DNA from: Bacillota bacterium | GTDB taxonomy: Bacteria > Bacillota > Clostridia > Saccharofermentanales > UBA5734 | Direction: 5' to 3' | NCBI GenBank assembly: GCA_023438965.1 | Contig: JAEXPB010000252.1 | Span: forward strand, 1-6,025 | Length of the DNA: 6,025 nucleotides | Shown here: positions 1 through 6,025 of the stretch, piece after piece | How positions within the stretch are numbered: the first letter of the stretch is position 1 | Layout: each line of letters starts with the position of its first letter | Made by a program: the position numbers and the translations under genes | The notes under the pieces: generated by a model | Database searches by the model: none | What the model saw: the letters and a program-made list of their open reading frames with translations, nothing else | Told to the model about the DNA's origin: nothing

Positions 1-446
1 CTATCGCGTTCCTGGACCGCTGCATCGAGGATGACATCCGTCTGGTCATCTCCTATGGCTGGGAAGGCACCCACTATACCAAGCGCGCCGACGGCGTCAT
101 CGAGCAGACCGCCGAAGCCGAGAAGATCCGTTACCGCATTTATTACAACATGTGGGACACCAAAGAGGACTTCCTCAACCGCGTCAAGCTCAAGGGCTTT
201 GCGGACGGCTACTTCCCGATGGCCGAATTCTGCAAGTATGATCCGATCATGAACTATGCGCCGCCGATCTCGGAAGTGACCGAATACTCCACCGCCCTGA
301 AGGATCTGAAGAACGAATACTTCATGAAGATCATCACCGGCGCCTGGTCGGTCGACAAGTTCGACGAGTTCGTCACCAAGTGGAAGTCCACCGGCGGCGA
401 CAAGGTCCTGACCGCCATCAACAAGTGGTACGCGACCTTTAAATAA
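1..446 (+). CDS. ABC-transporter extracellular solute-binding protein, LipO/YtcQ type (C-terminal part only)
   Basis: The reading frame is open from the window edge (first full codon at 3) to a TAA at 444-446, giving 147 residues; the start, lipoprotein signal and N-terminal lobe lie outside. The segment GWEGTHYTK followed by a long helical tail ending in DKFDEFVTKWKSTGGDK and NKWYATFK is the typical C-terminus of large (about 500-residue) family-1 sugar-type binding lipoproteins that deliver (oligo)saccharides or related solutes to an ABC permease. Such proteins sit outside the cytoplasmic membrane. Codons end almost uniformly in C or G (GAC, AAG, TTC, GGC), consistent with high expression. 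The YesN/YesM-type regulator pair at the other end of the window fits, since such pairs often control these transporters. Family assignment rests on the C-terminus alone; the ligand cannot be predicted. Confidence 0.75.
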   Translation, partial: IAFLDRCIEDDIRLVISYGWEGTHYTKRADGVIEQTAEAEKIRYRIYYNMWDTKEDFLNRVKLKGFADGYFPMAEFCKYDPIMNYAPPISEVTEYSTALKDLKNEYFMKIITGAWSVDKFDEFVTKWKSTGGDKVLTAINKWYATFK

Positions 447-494
447 TCCTTGAACCGACCTCTGATCAAATACTGATCAGCAATACGAAGATCA

Positions 495-575
495 GCCAGT
501 GTCCGGATGGGTGCTGCTTTCCCGGCTTCACCGGATCCGCACCCCATACCGGGCACTGGCTTCATTTTCTGATTA
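495..575 (+). terminator. Long hairpin with T-rich tail: terminator of the binding-protein gene or attenuator before the reductase gene
   Basis: Left arm 495-514 pairs with right arm 539-560: 20 base pairs including one T-G wobble (502/553), with two single-base bulges (A548, C542). The 24-nt loop contains a small CCGG/CCGG hairpin (522-525 with 531-534). Directly after the stem comes TTCATTTTCT (561-570), seven T in ten. This matches an intrinsic terminator on the + strand. The stem ends only 17 nt before the Shine-Dalgarno site of the next gene, so partial read-through or attenuation of that gene is also possible. The length and nested loop are more elaborate than a minimal terminator. A riboswitch is not recognised here. 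Confidence 0.6.
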
Positions 576-577
576 AT

Positions 578-582
578 AGGAG
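578..582 (+). promoter_or_regulatory. Ribosome binding site of the three-module reductase-like gene
   Basis: AGGAG lies 9 nt upstream of the ATG at 592. A second in-frame ATG at 607 would be 24 nt away, too far, so this site selects 592 as the start. Confidence 0.8.
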
Positions 583-591
583 TCATTTATC

Positions 592-3030
592 ATGAAAGAT
601 CGTATCATGACTGAGAAAATCAAAAGCTGCGTCATTGCCGCCGGCATGGACCTGGTTGGATTCGCACCGGTCAGCCGCTGGGAAAACGCACCCTTCCTCC
701 TGTCGCCGATGGCCATCCTCGAAGGCTCGAAAAGTGTTATTGTCATGGGCATCTACATCACCGACACCTGGACGGAAATGGGCGGTGAGCCGACGCCGCA
801 CAATGTCGGCCCCGGCGGCTGGATGGATCAGAACAGCCTGCTTGACCGCACCGGCTACAAGGTTGTCCGCCTGCTCGAAGAATATGGCTATAAGGCGATT
901 GGCATCGCTTCATCGAATATCTGGCGTTATCGGAAATTTGAGGGTGTCGACAGTTGGTTCACACCGGACCTGTCGCACATCCATGCGGCCACTGCCGCCG
1001 GCCTGGCGCAGATCGGCTGGTCCGGCCTGGCGATCACGCCGGAATATGGCCCGCGTGTCCGCTACATCTCAGTGATAACCGAAGCCGAACTGGAACCGAC
1101 GCCGCTCTACAATGGACCGACCCTGTGCGACATGTGCGGCGATTGCATCAAGAACTGCCCAACCGAAGCGCTGCACCGCGATTTCGACGGACCGCCGAGC
1201 GTCGTGCAAATCGAGGACAAGACCTATAAGTATGCCCACAAGAACATCTGGCGCTGTGCCTGGGCGGAGCACTTCAACCTGCGGCTCGATTCGCCGACCC
1301 TGAAACAGGCGCACATCGATGAGAACGACATTAAGCGCGAAATCGCCACGGTCGGCGAATATGCCCATGAGCGCGGGGTCTGCCAGAAAGTCTGCCTGCC
1401 GCCGCATCTGCGTACCGGTGAGCCTTCCTTTGGCCGCGCGCACAAGAAAATCGCCATGCTGAAACTTGGCCGGCGCTACCCGGCCGACATGCCGACCTAC
1501 AAGAAGCTGCGCGACGACCTGATTGCCCGCGCGGTCGGCCTGGGCGTCGAAATCGCCGCTGCCGGACCGCTGGATACCGGATCGAAATATGGCCAGGCCG
1601 TCTTGAAGCAGGCTCCCGGCATGACCCATATCCTGTCCTTCGGCTTCCGCGTGCCGCAGGAAGTGGCTGATCTGGCCGGCCGCAACTCTTTCCAGACTGA
1701 TCCTTATCGCTATGCCTTGCATAACAAGATGCATCACATTCTCCTGATCATCGCCAAGACGCTGGAAAACGAGGGCTTTCATGCCGCGTCCTACACCGGC
1801 GAAGTTCCCGGCGGCCAGTCGAAGGGCGACCTTGGCGAGCGACTCGCCAATTATGAGCTGCAGACCGATGCGATGAAAGATCACGGCAACAACCCGATGA
1901 TCGCCTTCGCCCTGGCGGAATCCGCCGGCATCGGCTGTATCGGCGCGACTTTCACGACGCCGGAATTCGGTGACCTGGTCATGATCGGCTCGATTGCGAC
2001 AAACGCGCCGCTGGATACGCTGCGGCCGACGGACACATCGGTTTTGAGCCGGAAGAAGGGGCCGTCTTCGGCCAGTGAGTTGAAAAACATCTTGTGGTCG
2101 AAAGCCCGGGAGAACCTGGTCTCGATGTTCGGCGTCACCGCGGCGGACAGCTTCGACCAGACGGTTGGCGAACTGAAGAAGATCTTCAACGAAGGCGATC
2201 TGGGCAAGACGGTCGTCGACAATAATATCGGCGCGCTGTATCACGGCAAATGGGTGTCCAAAATCATCACCGAGGATGTCCGGATCCAGAAACCGAGCGA
2301 GTTGCTGCCCGGCGCCAAGTCGGTCATCGTCCTGGGCATGCATATCCCGCAGGTGATCCTTGACAATGCCGGCCAGGAAAAAACCCACCAGATCGGTACC
2401 TACGGCTTCTATGTCTACCAGACAATCTTCGAGCTGTATTTTGCCGCGACCGAACTCTGCACCGAACTGAACAAACTGGGCTACCGGACCATGACCTCGG
2501 CCAACCTGCTCGGGATCGGCGGCAAAACAGACTCGCCGCGCGGCCTGTTGCCCGATTTCCGCTGCAACGCCATCGAGGCTGTGGCGGCTGGCCTGGGTGA
2601 AATCGGCGCCAATGGCGGCCTGATCTCGCCCGAGTATGGCGCCCAATCCCGTCGGATCGTCATCGTTACCGACGCCGAACTGCCTGCCGACCAGCCGGTC
2701 TATTCCGGCAAAGTCCTGGCGGCCACGCAAGGCTGCATGACCTATTGCCCGAACCAGTGCGCGCTCGGTCAGACCGTCCAGCTGCCGGTCGCCGGCATCC
2801 AGGTCGCCTACCCCCTGATCAGCCGCAATCGCTGCGACTGGGCCAAGAAGTATTCCCTGACCTCGGCGGAAGGGCCGGCCTTGATCGGCAATATGACCCA
2901 CGTTGACCTGCCGCATGCCGGGGAACCGACCCTGGAGGAAATCGCCGAAGCTTGCACGCACAAGGACGAGATCCTGAAGCACCGCACCGTCATCCTGGAG
3001 CCCTGCCTGAAGCACTGCTCCCGGAAATGA
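592..3030 (+). CDS. Three-module QueG/reductive-dehalogenase-like 4Fe-4S protein (812 aa)
   Basis: The protein has no signal peptide, Tat motif or membrane segment, so it should be cytoplasmic. Three related modules follow one another: about residues 6-285, 303-490 and 497-812. Each carries a strand like SKSVIVMG (47-54; AKSVIVLG at 575-582), a helical stretch, and a motif AGLxxIGxxGLxxTPEYG (136-153; divergent at 445-460; AGLGEIGANGGLISPEYG at 666-683). The same motif marks epoxyqueuosine reductases and reductive dehalogenases (nitroreductase-like fold, cobalamin in characterised members). Module 1 has C179xxC182xxC185xxxC189P, then C222, C264 and C268. Module 2 has no cluster cysteines. Module 3 keeps C715, C719, C748, C805 and C809 but lacks equivalents of C179 and C182. 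QueG is usually about 310-390 residues, so this is a fused or triplicated form. It is probably an oxidoreductase; cobalamin use and substrate are inferred only. It is unlikely to be QueG itself. A strong AGGAG site supports the ATG at 592. Confidence 0.75.
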   Translation: MKDRIMTEKIKSCVIAAGMDLVGFAPVSRWENAPFLLSPMAILEGSKSVIVMGIYITDTWTEMGGEPTPHNVGPGGWMDQNSLLDRTGYKVVRLLEEYGYKAIGIASSNIWRYRKFEGVDSWFTPDLSHIHAATAAGLAQIGWSGLAITPEYGPRVRYISVITEAELEPTPLYNGPTLCDMCGDCIKNCPTEALHRDFDGPPSVVQIEDKTYKYAHKNIWRCAWAEHFNLRLDSPTLKQAHIDENDIKREIATVGEYAHERGVCQKVCLPPHLRTGEPSFGRAHKKIAMLKLGRRYPADMPTYKKLRDDLIARAVGLGVEIAAAGPLDTGSKYGQAVLKQAPGMTHILSFGFRVPQEVADLAGRNSFQTDPYRYALHNKMHHILLIIAKTLENEGFHAASYTGEVPGGQSKGDLGERLANYELQTDAMKDHGNNPMIAFALAESAGIGCIGATFTTPEFGDLVMIGSIATNAPLDTLRPTDTSVLSRKKGPSSASELKNILWSKARENLVSMFGVTAADSFDQTVGELKKIFNEGDLGKTVVDNNIGALYHGKWVSKIITEDVRIQKPSELLPGAKSVIVLGMHIPQVILDNAGQEKTHQIGTYGFYVYQTIFELYFAATELCTELNKLGYRTMTSANLLGIGGKTDSPRGLLPDFRCNAIEAVAAGLGEIGANGGLISPEYGAQSRRIVIVTDAELPADQPVYSGKVLAATQGCMTYCPNQCALGQTVQLPVAGIQVAYPLISRNRCDWAKKYSLTSAEGPALIGNMTHVDLPHAGEPTLEEIAEACTHKDEILKHRTVILEPCLKHCSRK

Positions 3031-3049
3031 ACCGGCCCGATCCGGTTCA
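3028..3049 (+). repeat. Perfect 8-bp inverted repeat overlapping the reductase-like stop codon
   Basis: TGAACCGG (3028-3035) and CCGGTTCA (3042-3049) form a perfect stem with a 6-nt loop. The TGA stop codon (3028-3030) is inside the left arm. There is no T-run after it, so it is not a complete terminator alone. It stands 13 nt before the larger terminator hairpin and may stabilise the 3' end of the mRNA or simply be part of a double-hairpin terminator. Confidence 0.5.
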
Positions 3050-3062
3050 CTAACGTCTGGCT

Positions 3063-3104
3063 GGCCAGGAATTCCCGCGGCAACCACGGAGTTCCTGGCC
3101 TTTT
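3063..3104 (+). terminator. Rho-independent terminator after the reductase-like gene
   Basis: The arm 3063-3075 pairs with 3088-3100 over 13 base pairs (one T-G wobble at 3072/3091). The stem continues with a bulged C3076, a C-A mismatch and two G-C pairs to a CAA loop (3081-3083). TTTT follows immediately at 3101-3104, then a mixed T-rich stretch to 3112. Strength and position argue that transcription of the 592-3030 gene mostly ends here. The downstream amidohydrolase would then need read-through or its own promoter in 3105-3140, where I see no clear -35/-10 pair. Confidence 0.7.
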
Positions 3105-3142
3105 GCGTCTTGTGTGACCGCGACTGCGGCCATGCCGGAATG

Positions 3143-3148
3143 AAGGTG
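3143..3148 (+). promoter_or_regulatory. Ribosome binding site of the amidohydrolase gene
   Basis: AAGGTG lies 8 nt before the ATG at 3157 and fixes that start. No better-placed in-frame start exists nearby. Confidence 0.65.
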
Positions 3149-3156
3149 ATCAGACG

Positions 3157-4278
3157 ATGAAATATGTTGGTCCGCTGATCGATTCCCATATTCATATCCG
3201 GGGCGGATTCGAGGATCTCGATGCGTTTATCAGCGGTATGGAGCAGCTGCGGATCCAGTCCGGTGCGGATGCCGTGCTGATCGCGGCGGTACCGCTCTGG
3301 GATGCCGAATGCATCGGCCAGAACATCATCAGCATGCTCCAGAAAACGGCTTATCCCGCCGCGACTTACGTCTTTGCCGGTTTTGACTACCATCTGCCGC
3401 CGGGAGTCCGGCCCGCCGATTTCGCCACCCAAGCCCGGGAACTGCTGGCAATGGGCGCCGATGGCCTCAAGATGCTGGAAGGCAAGCCGAACATCCGTAA
3501 ACAGCTGGGGAACCTGCCGCTCAATTCGCCGCTGTTCGATGATTTTTATGGCTTCATGGAGAGAGAACAGAAACCGTTGCTGCTGCATGCCGCCGATCCG
3601 GCATCTTTCTGGGATGATCGGACCTTGCCCGATTTTGCCCGGAACAGCGGCTGGAGCTATGCCGACGGCACCTTCGCGGCCAAGGAGCAGATTCATGCCG
3701 AAACCGAGGCGGTGCTCGAGCGGTTCCCCGGCCTGAAAGTTTCGCTGGCACATTTCTACTTTATTTCCGATGATCTGGAGCGCACCGCCCGGCTGCTCGA
3801 GCGATTTCCCAATGTCAGCCTGGATATCACCCCCGGAACCGAAATGTTTGCCGACTTTTCCGCCCGGCGCAACGAGTGGCGGGATTTCTTCACGCATTAC
3901 AGCCGCAGGATCCTTTTCGGAACGGACAATGGCTGGGGCACCTGGACCGCAATGGCAGACAAAATCATCCGGGCTGCCGACTTTGTGTCCAGCATCCGGC
4001 GGTTCCTGGAAACGGCGGATACCTTCGCAGCTTTCACCGGATTCAACCTGCCGGTCACCGGTCTGGATCTTGATCCGGATACCCTGGCGGACATCTATTA
4101 CCGGAACTTCATTCGTTTTGCCTCGGAAACGCCGCGGCCGCCGGACACGACCCGGCTGATCGCCTACACGGAAAAGATGATTGCGATTTTCCGGGGCATC
4201 CATCAACCCGCGTATGATCTGGCTCTGCCGCAGATGGAAGCCTGCCTGCAGCGCTTATTGCAGCAACAGTTAAACTGA
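3157..4278 (+). CDS. Amidohydrolase-2 family (TIM-barrel) metal-dependent hydrolase or decarboxylase
   Basis: The 373-residue protein shows the metal-site order of the amidohydrolase superfamily. DSHIHI (D9, H11, H13) comes at the end of strand 1, then GADGLKMLEGKPN with K105, LLLHAADP with H144, SLAHFYF with H199, and ILFGTDNGW with D257. The C-terminal LADIYYRNFIRF (310-321) resembles the closing helix where amidohydrolase-2 members have an NAxRLF-like motif. No signal peptide or membrane segment is seen, so it is cytoplasmic. The family includes hydrolases, lactonases and non-oxidative decarboxylases of aromatic or keto acids; the exact reaction cannot be assigned. It follows the reductase-like gene on the same strand, but a strong terminator lies between them. 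It faces the regulator gene convergently, 44 bp apart. All expected metal ligands are present, so it should be active. Confidence 0.8.
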   Translation: MKYVGPLIDSHIHIRGGFEDLDAFISGMEQLRIQSGADAVLIAAVPLWDAECIGQNIISMLQKTAYPAATYVFAGFDYHLPPGVRPADFATQARELLAMGADGLKMLEGKPNIRKQLGNLPLNSPLFDDFYGFMEREQKPLLLHAADPASFWDDRTLPDFARNSGWSYADGTFAAKEQIHAETEAVLERFPGLKVSLAHFYFISDDLERTARLLERFPNVSLDITPGTEMFADFSARRNEWRDFFTHYSRRILFGTDNGWGTWTAMADKIIRAADFVSSIRRFLETADTFAAFTGFNLPVTGLDLDPDTLADIYYRNFIRFASETPRPPDTTRLIAYTEKMIAIFRGIHQPAYDLALPQMEACLQRLLQQQLN

Positions 4279-4322
4279 ACTGTACAATAAATGAAAGCGA
4301 CCAAAAAAGAGCAACGACGATT

Positions 4323-5873
4323 CTATATGGAATTGATTTTCTTGAAGGCAGTCGGATAAACACCAGTCCGGCTCTTGAAAACATTGGCGAAATAGTTGGC
4401 GTTCTGGAACCCGACTTGCTCAGCGACATCGCGTGACTTGCAGGAATCCTGCAACAGCAGCTGCTTGGCTTTTTCGATCCGGAAATTGCACAGAAACTCG
4501 GTGAACAGCTGGCCGGTTACCTGCTTGAAGATCTGGCCCAGATAGGAGGGGTTGAAGTGCAGCTCATTCGACAGTGACTTCAGGGAAATATCCTCGCTGA
4601 AATGGCTTTCGACATGCTTGACCATTTTCTGGACGACCGGGCGGTGCTCGCCGGACGATTGCCGGCTTTCGCTGACCAGGCGACAGGCCGCCTCGCTGAC
4701 CAGGGTTTTGATTTCGTCCAGATCATTCAGCTGCAGTATTTCCGCATAATTGGGCTTCGGCTGGCCTTCACGCCAGATTTTCCGGCTGCGGGCGCTGAAC
4801 AGGCGCAGGAATGCTTCCGATAAGATGCCGCGGACATCTTCGCCGTTCAGGCCCGCCGCGGCGCCGAGTTGGGCGAAAAAAGCTTCGATGCCCTGACGGC
4901 AGGCTGCCGGATCCTGCTGCTCCAGCAAATTGTCCAGCATGTCGAAGCGGACCGGCGCCGACCCGGCCCTTTCCTGCCGCCGGCAGGAAAGCCCTTCGCA
5001 GTCTACCACGCTGCAAGCGGGAAGGAAAAGTTCACTCGCCTGGAGCTGGCGGGCTTGGGCATAAGAACCGGGCAGAGCGGACTGTCCAGTTGCCAGCGAA
5101 CCGATAAAAGCATACCATTCCAGATGGCTCTGCTGCTGCCAGGCGGTCAGGGACCGGTAAAGCGCCGACCGGACGGCGGGGATATCGATTGGCTGGTTGC
5201 CGGCGGCCACCAGGATCACCTCATTGGCAGGGCTGACGGCCACATGGAGCTTGTCGGCACCCGGCACAGCATCTTTGAGTCGGCTCTTCAAGGCTCCGGC
5301 TGCCTGGAGGGCGCCCTTGGCCTCGGTCAGCATATGGATGACCACCGGCAGGTAATAGACGGCATTCAGATCGATGCCCAGCAGCGCGGCGCGGTCGGTC
5401 AGCTCTTCGTATTCAATCGTCCCTTCGGCCCAGCGGAACAGGACATTGTCGAGCAGGTTGTCGGCGCTGAACTGGTAAATGCGTTTCTGGCGCGATTCAT
5501 GATCCAGCTTGTCGAGGATGGTCAGCAGAGTCGCCGACAGTTCCGCTTCATTGATCGGCTTCAGCAGATAGTTTTCGATGCCCAGCCGGAGAGCTTCCTT
5601 GATGTAGTTGAAATCATCGTAGCCGCTGATCACAATCGACTTGACCGGCAATTTGGCTTCGTTGACGCGGCGCAGCAGGGTCAGGCCATCCATCTCGACC
5701 ATCCGGATATCCGTGATCAGGATATCGAACGGCTGCCGCTGCAGGATCGCCCAGGCTTCCAGGCCGTCGTGGGCGGTGGCCTGGATTTCCAGGCCGTAAT
5801 CATCCCAATGGATGATATGCTGCAGGCCGTTCAAAATGGTGTCCTCATCATCGACGATCAAAACCCGATACAT
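4323..5873 (-). CDS. Two-component response regulator, REC plus AraC-type DNA-binding domain (YesN-like)
   Basis: The 516-residue protein starts with a receiver domain (about 1-120). VLIVDDED gives the acidic pocket (D8, D9), D55 in LITDIRM is the phosphate acceptor, S83 in VISGYDD and K105 in LLKPINEAEL complete the site. The middle region (about 125-400) resembles the poorly conserved linker of YesN-type regulators, including the GSYAQARQLQ segment. The C-terminus (about 413-516) is an AraC domain with two helix-turn-helices, SLKSLSNELHFNPSYLGQIF and RDVAEQVGFQNANYFANVFK. Length is normal for the family (about 500-540). Its gene starts 1 nt after the kinase stop codon, so the two are translationally coupled. 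Such pairs typically activate nearby carbohydrate ABC transporter or catabolic operons, so the binding-protein, reductase-like and amidohydrolase genes here are reasonable candidate targets by inference. Confidence 0.92.
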   Translation of the reverse strand: MYRVLIVDDEDTILNGLQHIIHWDDYGLEIQATAHDGLEAWAILQRQPFDILITDIRMVEMDGLTLLRRVNEAKLPVKSIVISGYDDFNYIKEALRLGIENYLLKPINEAELSATLLTILDKLDHESRQKRIYQFSADNLLDNVLFRWAEGTIEYEELTDRAALLGIDLNAVYYLPVVIHMLTEAKGALQAAGALKSRLKDAVPGADKLHVAVSPANEVILVAAGNQPIDIPAVRSALYRSLTAWQQQSHLEWYAFIGSLATGQSALPGSYAQARQLQASELFLPACSVVDCEGLSCRRQERAGSAPVRFDMLDNLLEQQDPAACRQGIEAFFAQLGAAAGLNGEDVRGILSEAFLRLFSARSRKIWREGQPKPNYAEILQLNDLDEIKTLVSEAACRLVSESRQSSGEHRPVVQKMVKHVESHFSEDISLKSLSNELHFNPSYLGQIFKQVTGQLFTEFLCNFRIEKAKQLLLQDSCKSRDVAEQVGFQNANYFANVFKSRTGVYPTAFKKINSI

Positions 5874-5874
5874 G

Positions 5875-6025
5875 CTAACCCCTCTCTGCCGGCGGCTGAT
5901 CCGGCCGGCTTTGCTGTGCGAAGGCCTTCTGCAGATCCTCGACGGTCATCGCCCGGATCAGCAGCCGGACGCGTGTCCCGCCTGGTTCACTGCCGATGCG
6001 CAGACCGCACGGCTCACCGTAAACC
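5875..6025 (-). CDS. Sensor histidine kinase of the YesM type (C-terminal 49 residues only)
   Basis: Read on the minus strand from 6024, the frame is open to a TAG at 5877-5875. It starts VYGEPCGLRIGSEPGGTRVR and continues LLIRAM before a polar tail of about 25 residues. The GLRIGS...GGTRVRLLI portion matches the G2-box end of a histidine-kinase ATPase domain (GLxIxSxxGxGTxVxIxIP). The stop lies 1 nt before the ATG of a YesN-type regulator, the usual order of YesM-YesN operons, which supports the call. The sensor domain, membrane segments, phospho-acceptor His and N box are outside the window, so the signal cannot be inferred. The tail after the ATPase domain is longer than needed for the fold and rich in Q, P and R. 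Confidence 0.75.
   Translation of the reverse strand, partial: VYGEPCGLRIGSEPGGTRVRLLIRAMTVEDLQKAFAQQSRPDQPPAERG
5879..5886 (-). promoter_or_regulatory. Ribosome binding site of the response regulator, inside the kinase gene
   Basis: On the minus strand GAGAGGGG lies 5 nt before the ATG at 5873-5871. It is embedded in the last codons of the kinase, which fits coupled translation of the pair. Confidence 0.7.

Noticed and set aside
450..476. Promoter-like TTGAAC (450-455) with a downstream TACTGA/AATACT
   Set aside because: The spacing to any -10-like hexamer is about 13-15 bp rather than 16-18, and the hexamers are poor matches. It also lies upstream of the terminator-like hairpin.
607..609. 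Alternative ATG start for the reductase-like gene
   Set aside because: It lies 24 nt from the AGGAG site, whereas the ATG at 592 is 9 nt away.
592..3030. Calling the gene queG (epoxyqueuosine reductase)
   Set aside because: The length is more than double that of QueG, the second Fe-S motif lacks one Cys, and the protein contains two additional degenerate modules. The context is catabolic rather than tRNA modification.
1069..4206. A 1045-codon open frame on the minus strand, running antisense to both the reductase-like and amidohydrolase genes and through the gap between them
   Set aside because: It is in register with GC-rich codon usage of two well-supported + strand genes. Its translation shows no recognisable domain, is rich in R, G and Q, and the frame spans a terminator hairpin. 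It is a shadow of the real genes despite its length.
4279..4322. Possible bidirectional terminator in the convergent gap
   Set aside because: There is an A-run at 4303-4308 (a T-run for the minus strand) and a 6-bp inverted repeat (4266-4271 with 4278-4283), but no GC-rich stem stands directly before either T-run. I see no convincing terminator; the 44 bp otherwise hold nothing.

Overview
The window reads as bacterial chromosome: GC-rich, tightly packed, with good Shine-Dalgarno sites. It most likely comes from an anaerobic or facultative member of the Bacillota (Clostridia/Paenibacillaceae type). The pointers are a LipO/YtcQ-type sugar solute-binding protein, a YesN/YesM-type two-component pair, and a cytoplasmic 4Fe-4S reductase-like protein. 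Spirochaetes and Lentisphaerota carry similar gene sets, and no 16S or other taxonomic marker is present, so the assignment is tentative.

Layout. Positions 1-446 (+) hold the C-terminal 147 residues of an ABC-transporter solute-binding protein. A 145-bp gap follows (447-591). It contains a 20-bp imperfect hairpin with a T-rich tail, a terminator or attenuator. Positions 592-3030 (+) encode an 812-residue protein built from three tandem modules related to the epoxyqueuosine reductase (QueG)/reductive dehalogenase superfamily. Only the first module has a near-complete set of Fe-S cysteines, the second has none and the third has a degenerate set. The gap 3031-3156 holds two hairpins, the second a convincing intrinsic terminator. 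Positions 3157-4278 (+) encode an amidohydrolase-2-family metalloenzyme. After a 44-bp convergent gap, 5873-4323 (-) encodes a REC-AraC response regulator of YesN type. Position 5875 onward (-) is the C-terminal tail of its histidine kinase, which runs out of the window and ends 1 nt before the regulator start.

How they may work together (inference). A membrane kinase and AraC-type regulator would sense an extracellular compound and control uptake by the ABC system whose binding protein ends at 446. The redox protein and the hydrolase/decarboxylase would then process an imported compound in the cytoplasm. The substrate cannot be read from the sequence. The most unusual item is the three-module reductase-like protein with progressive loss of cluster ligands.
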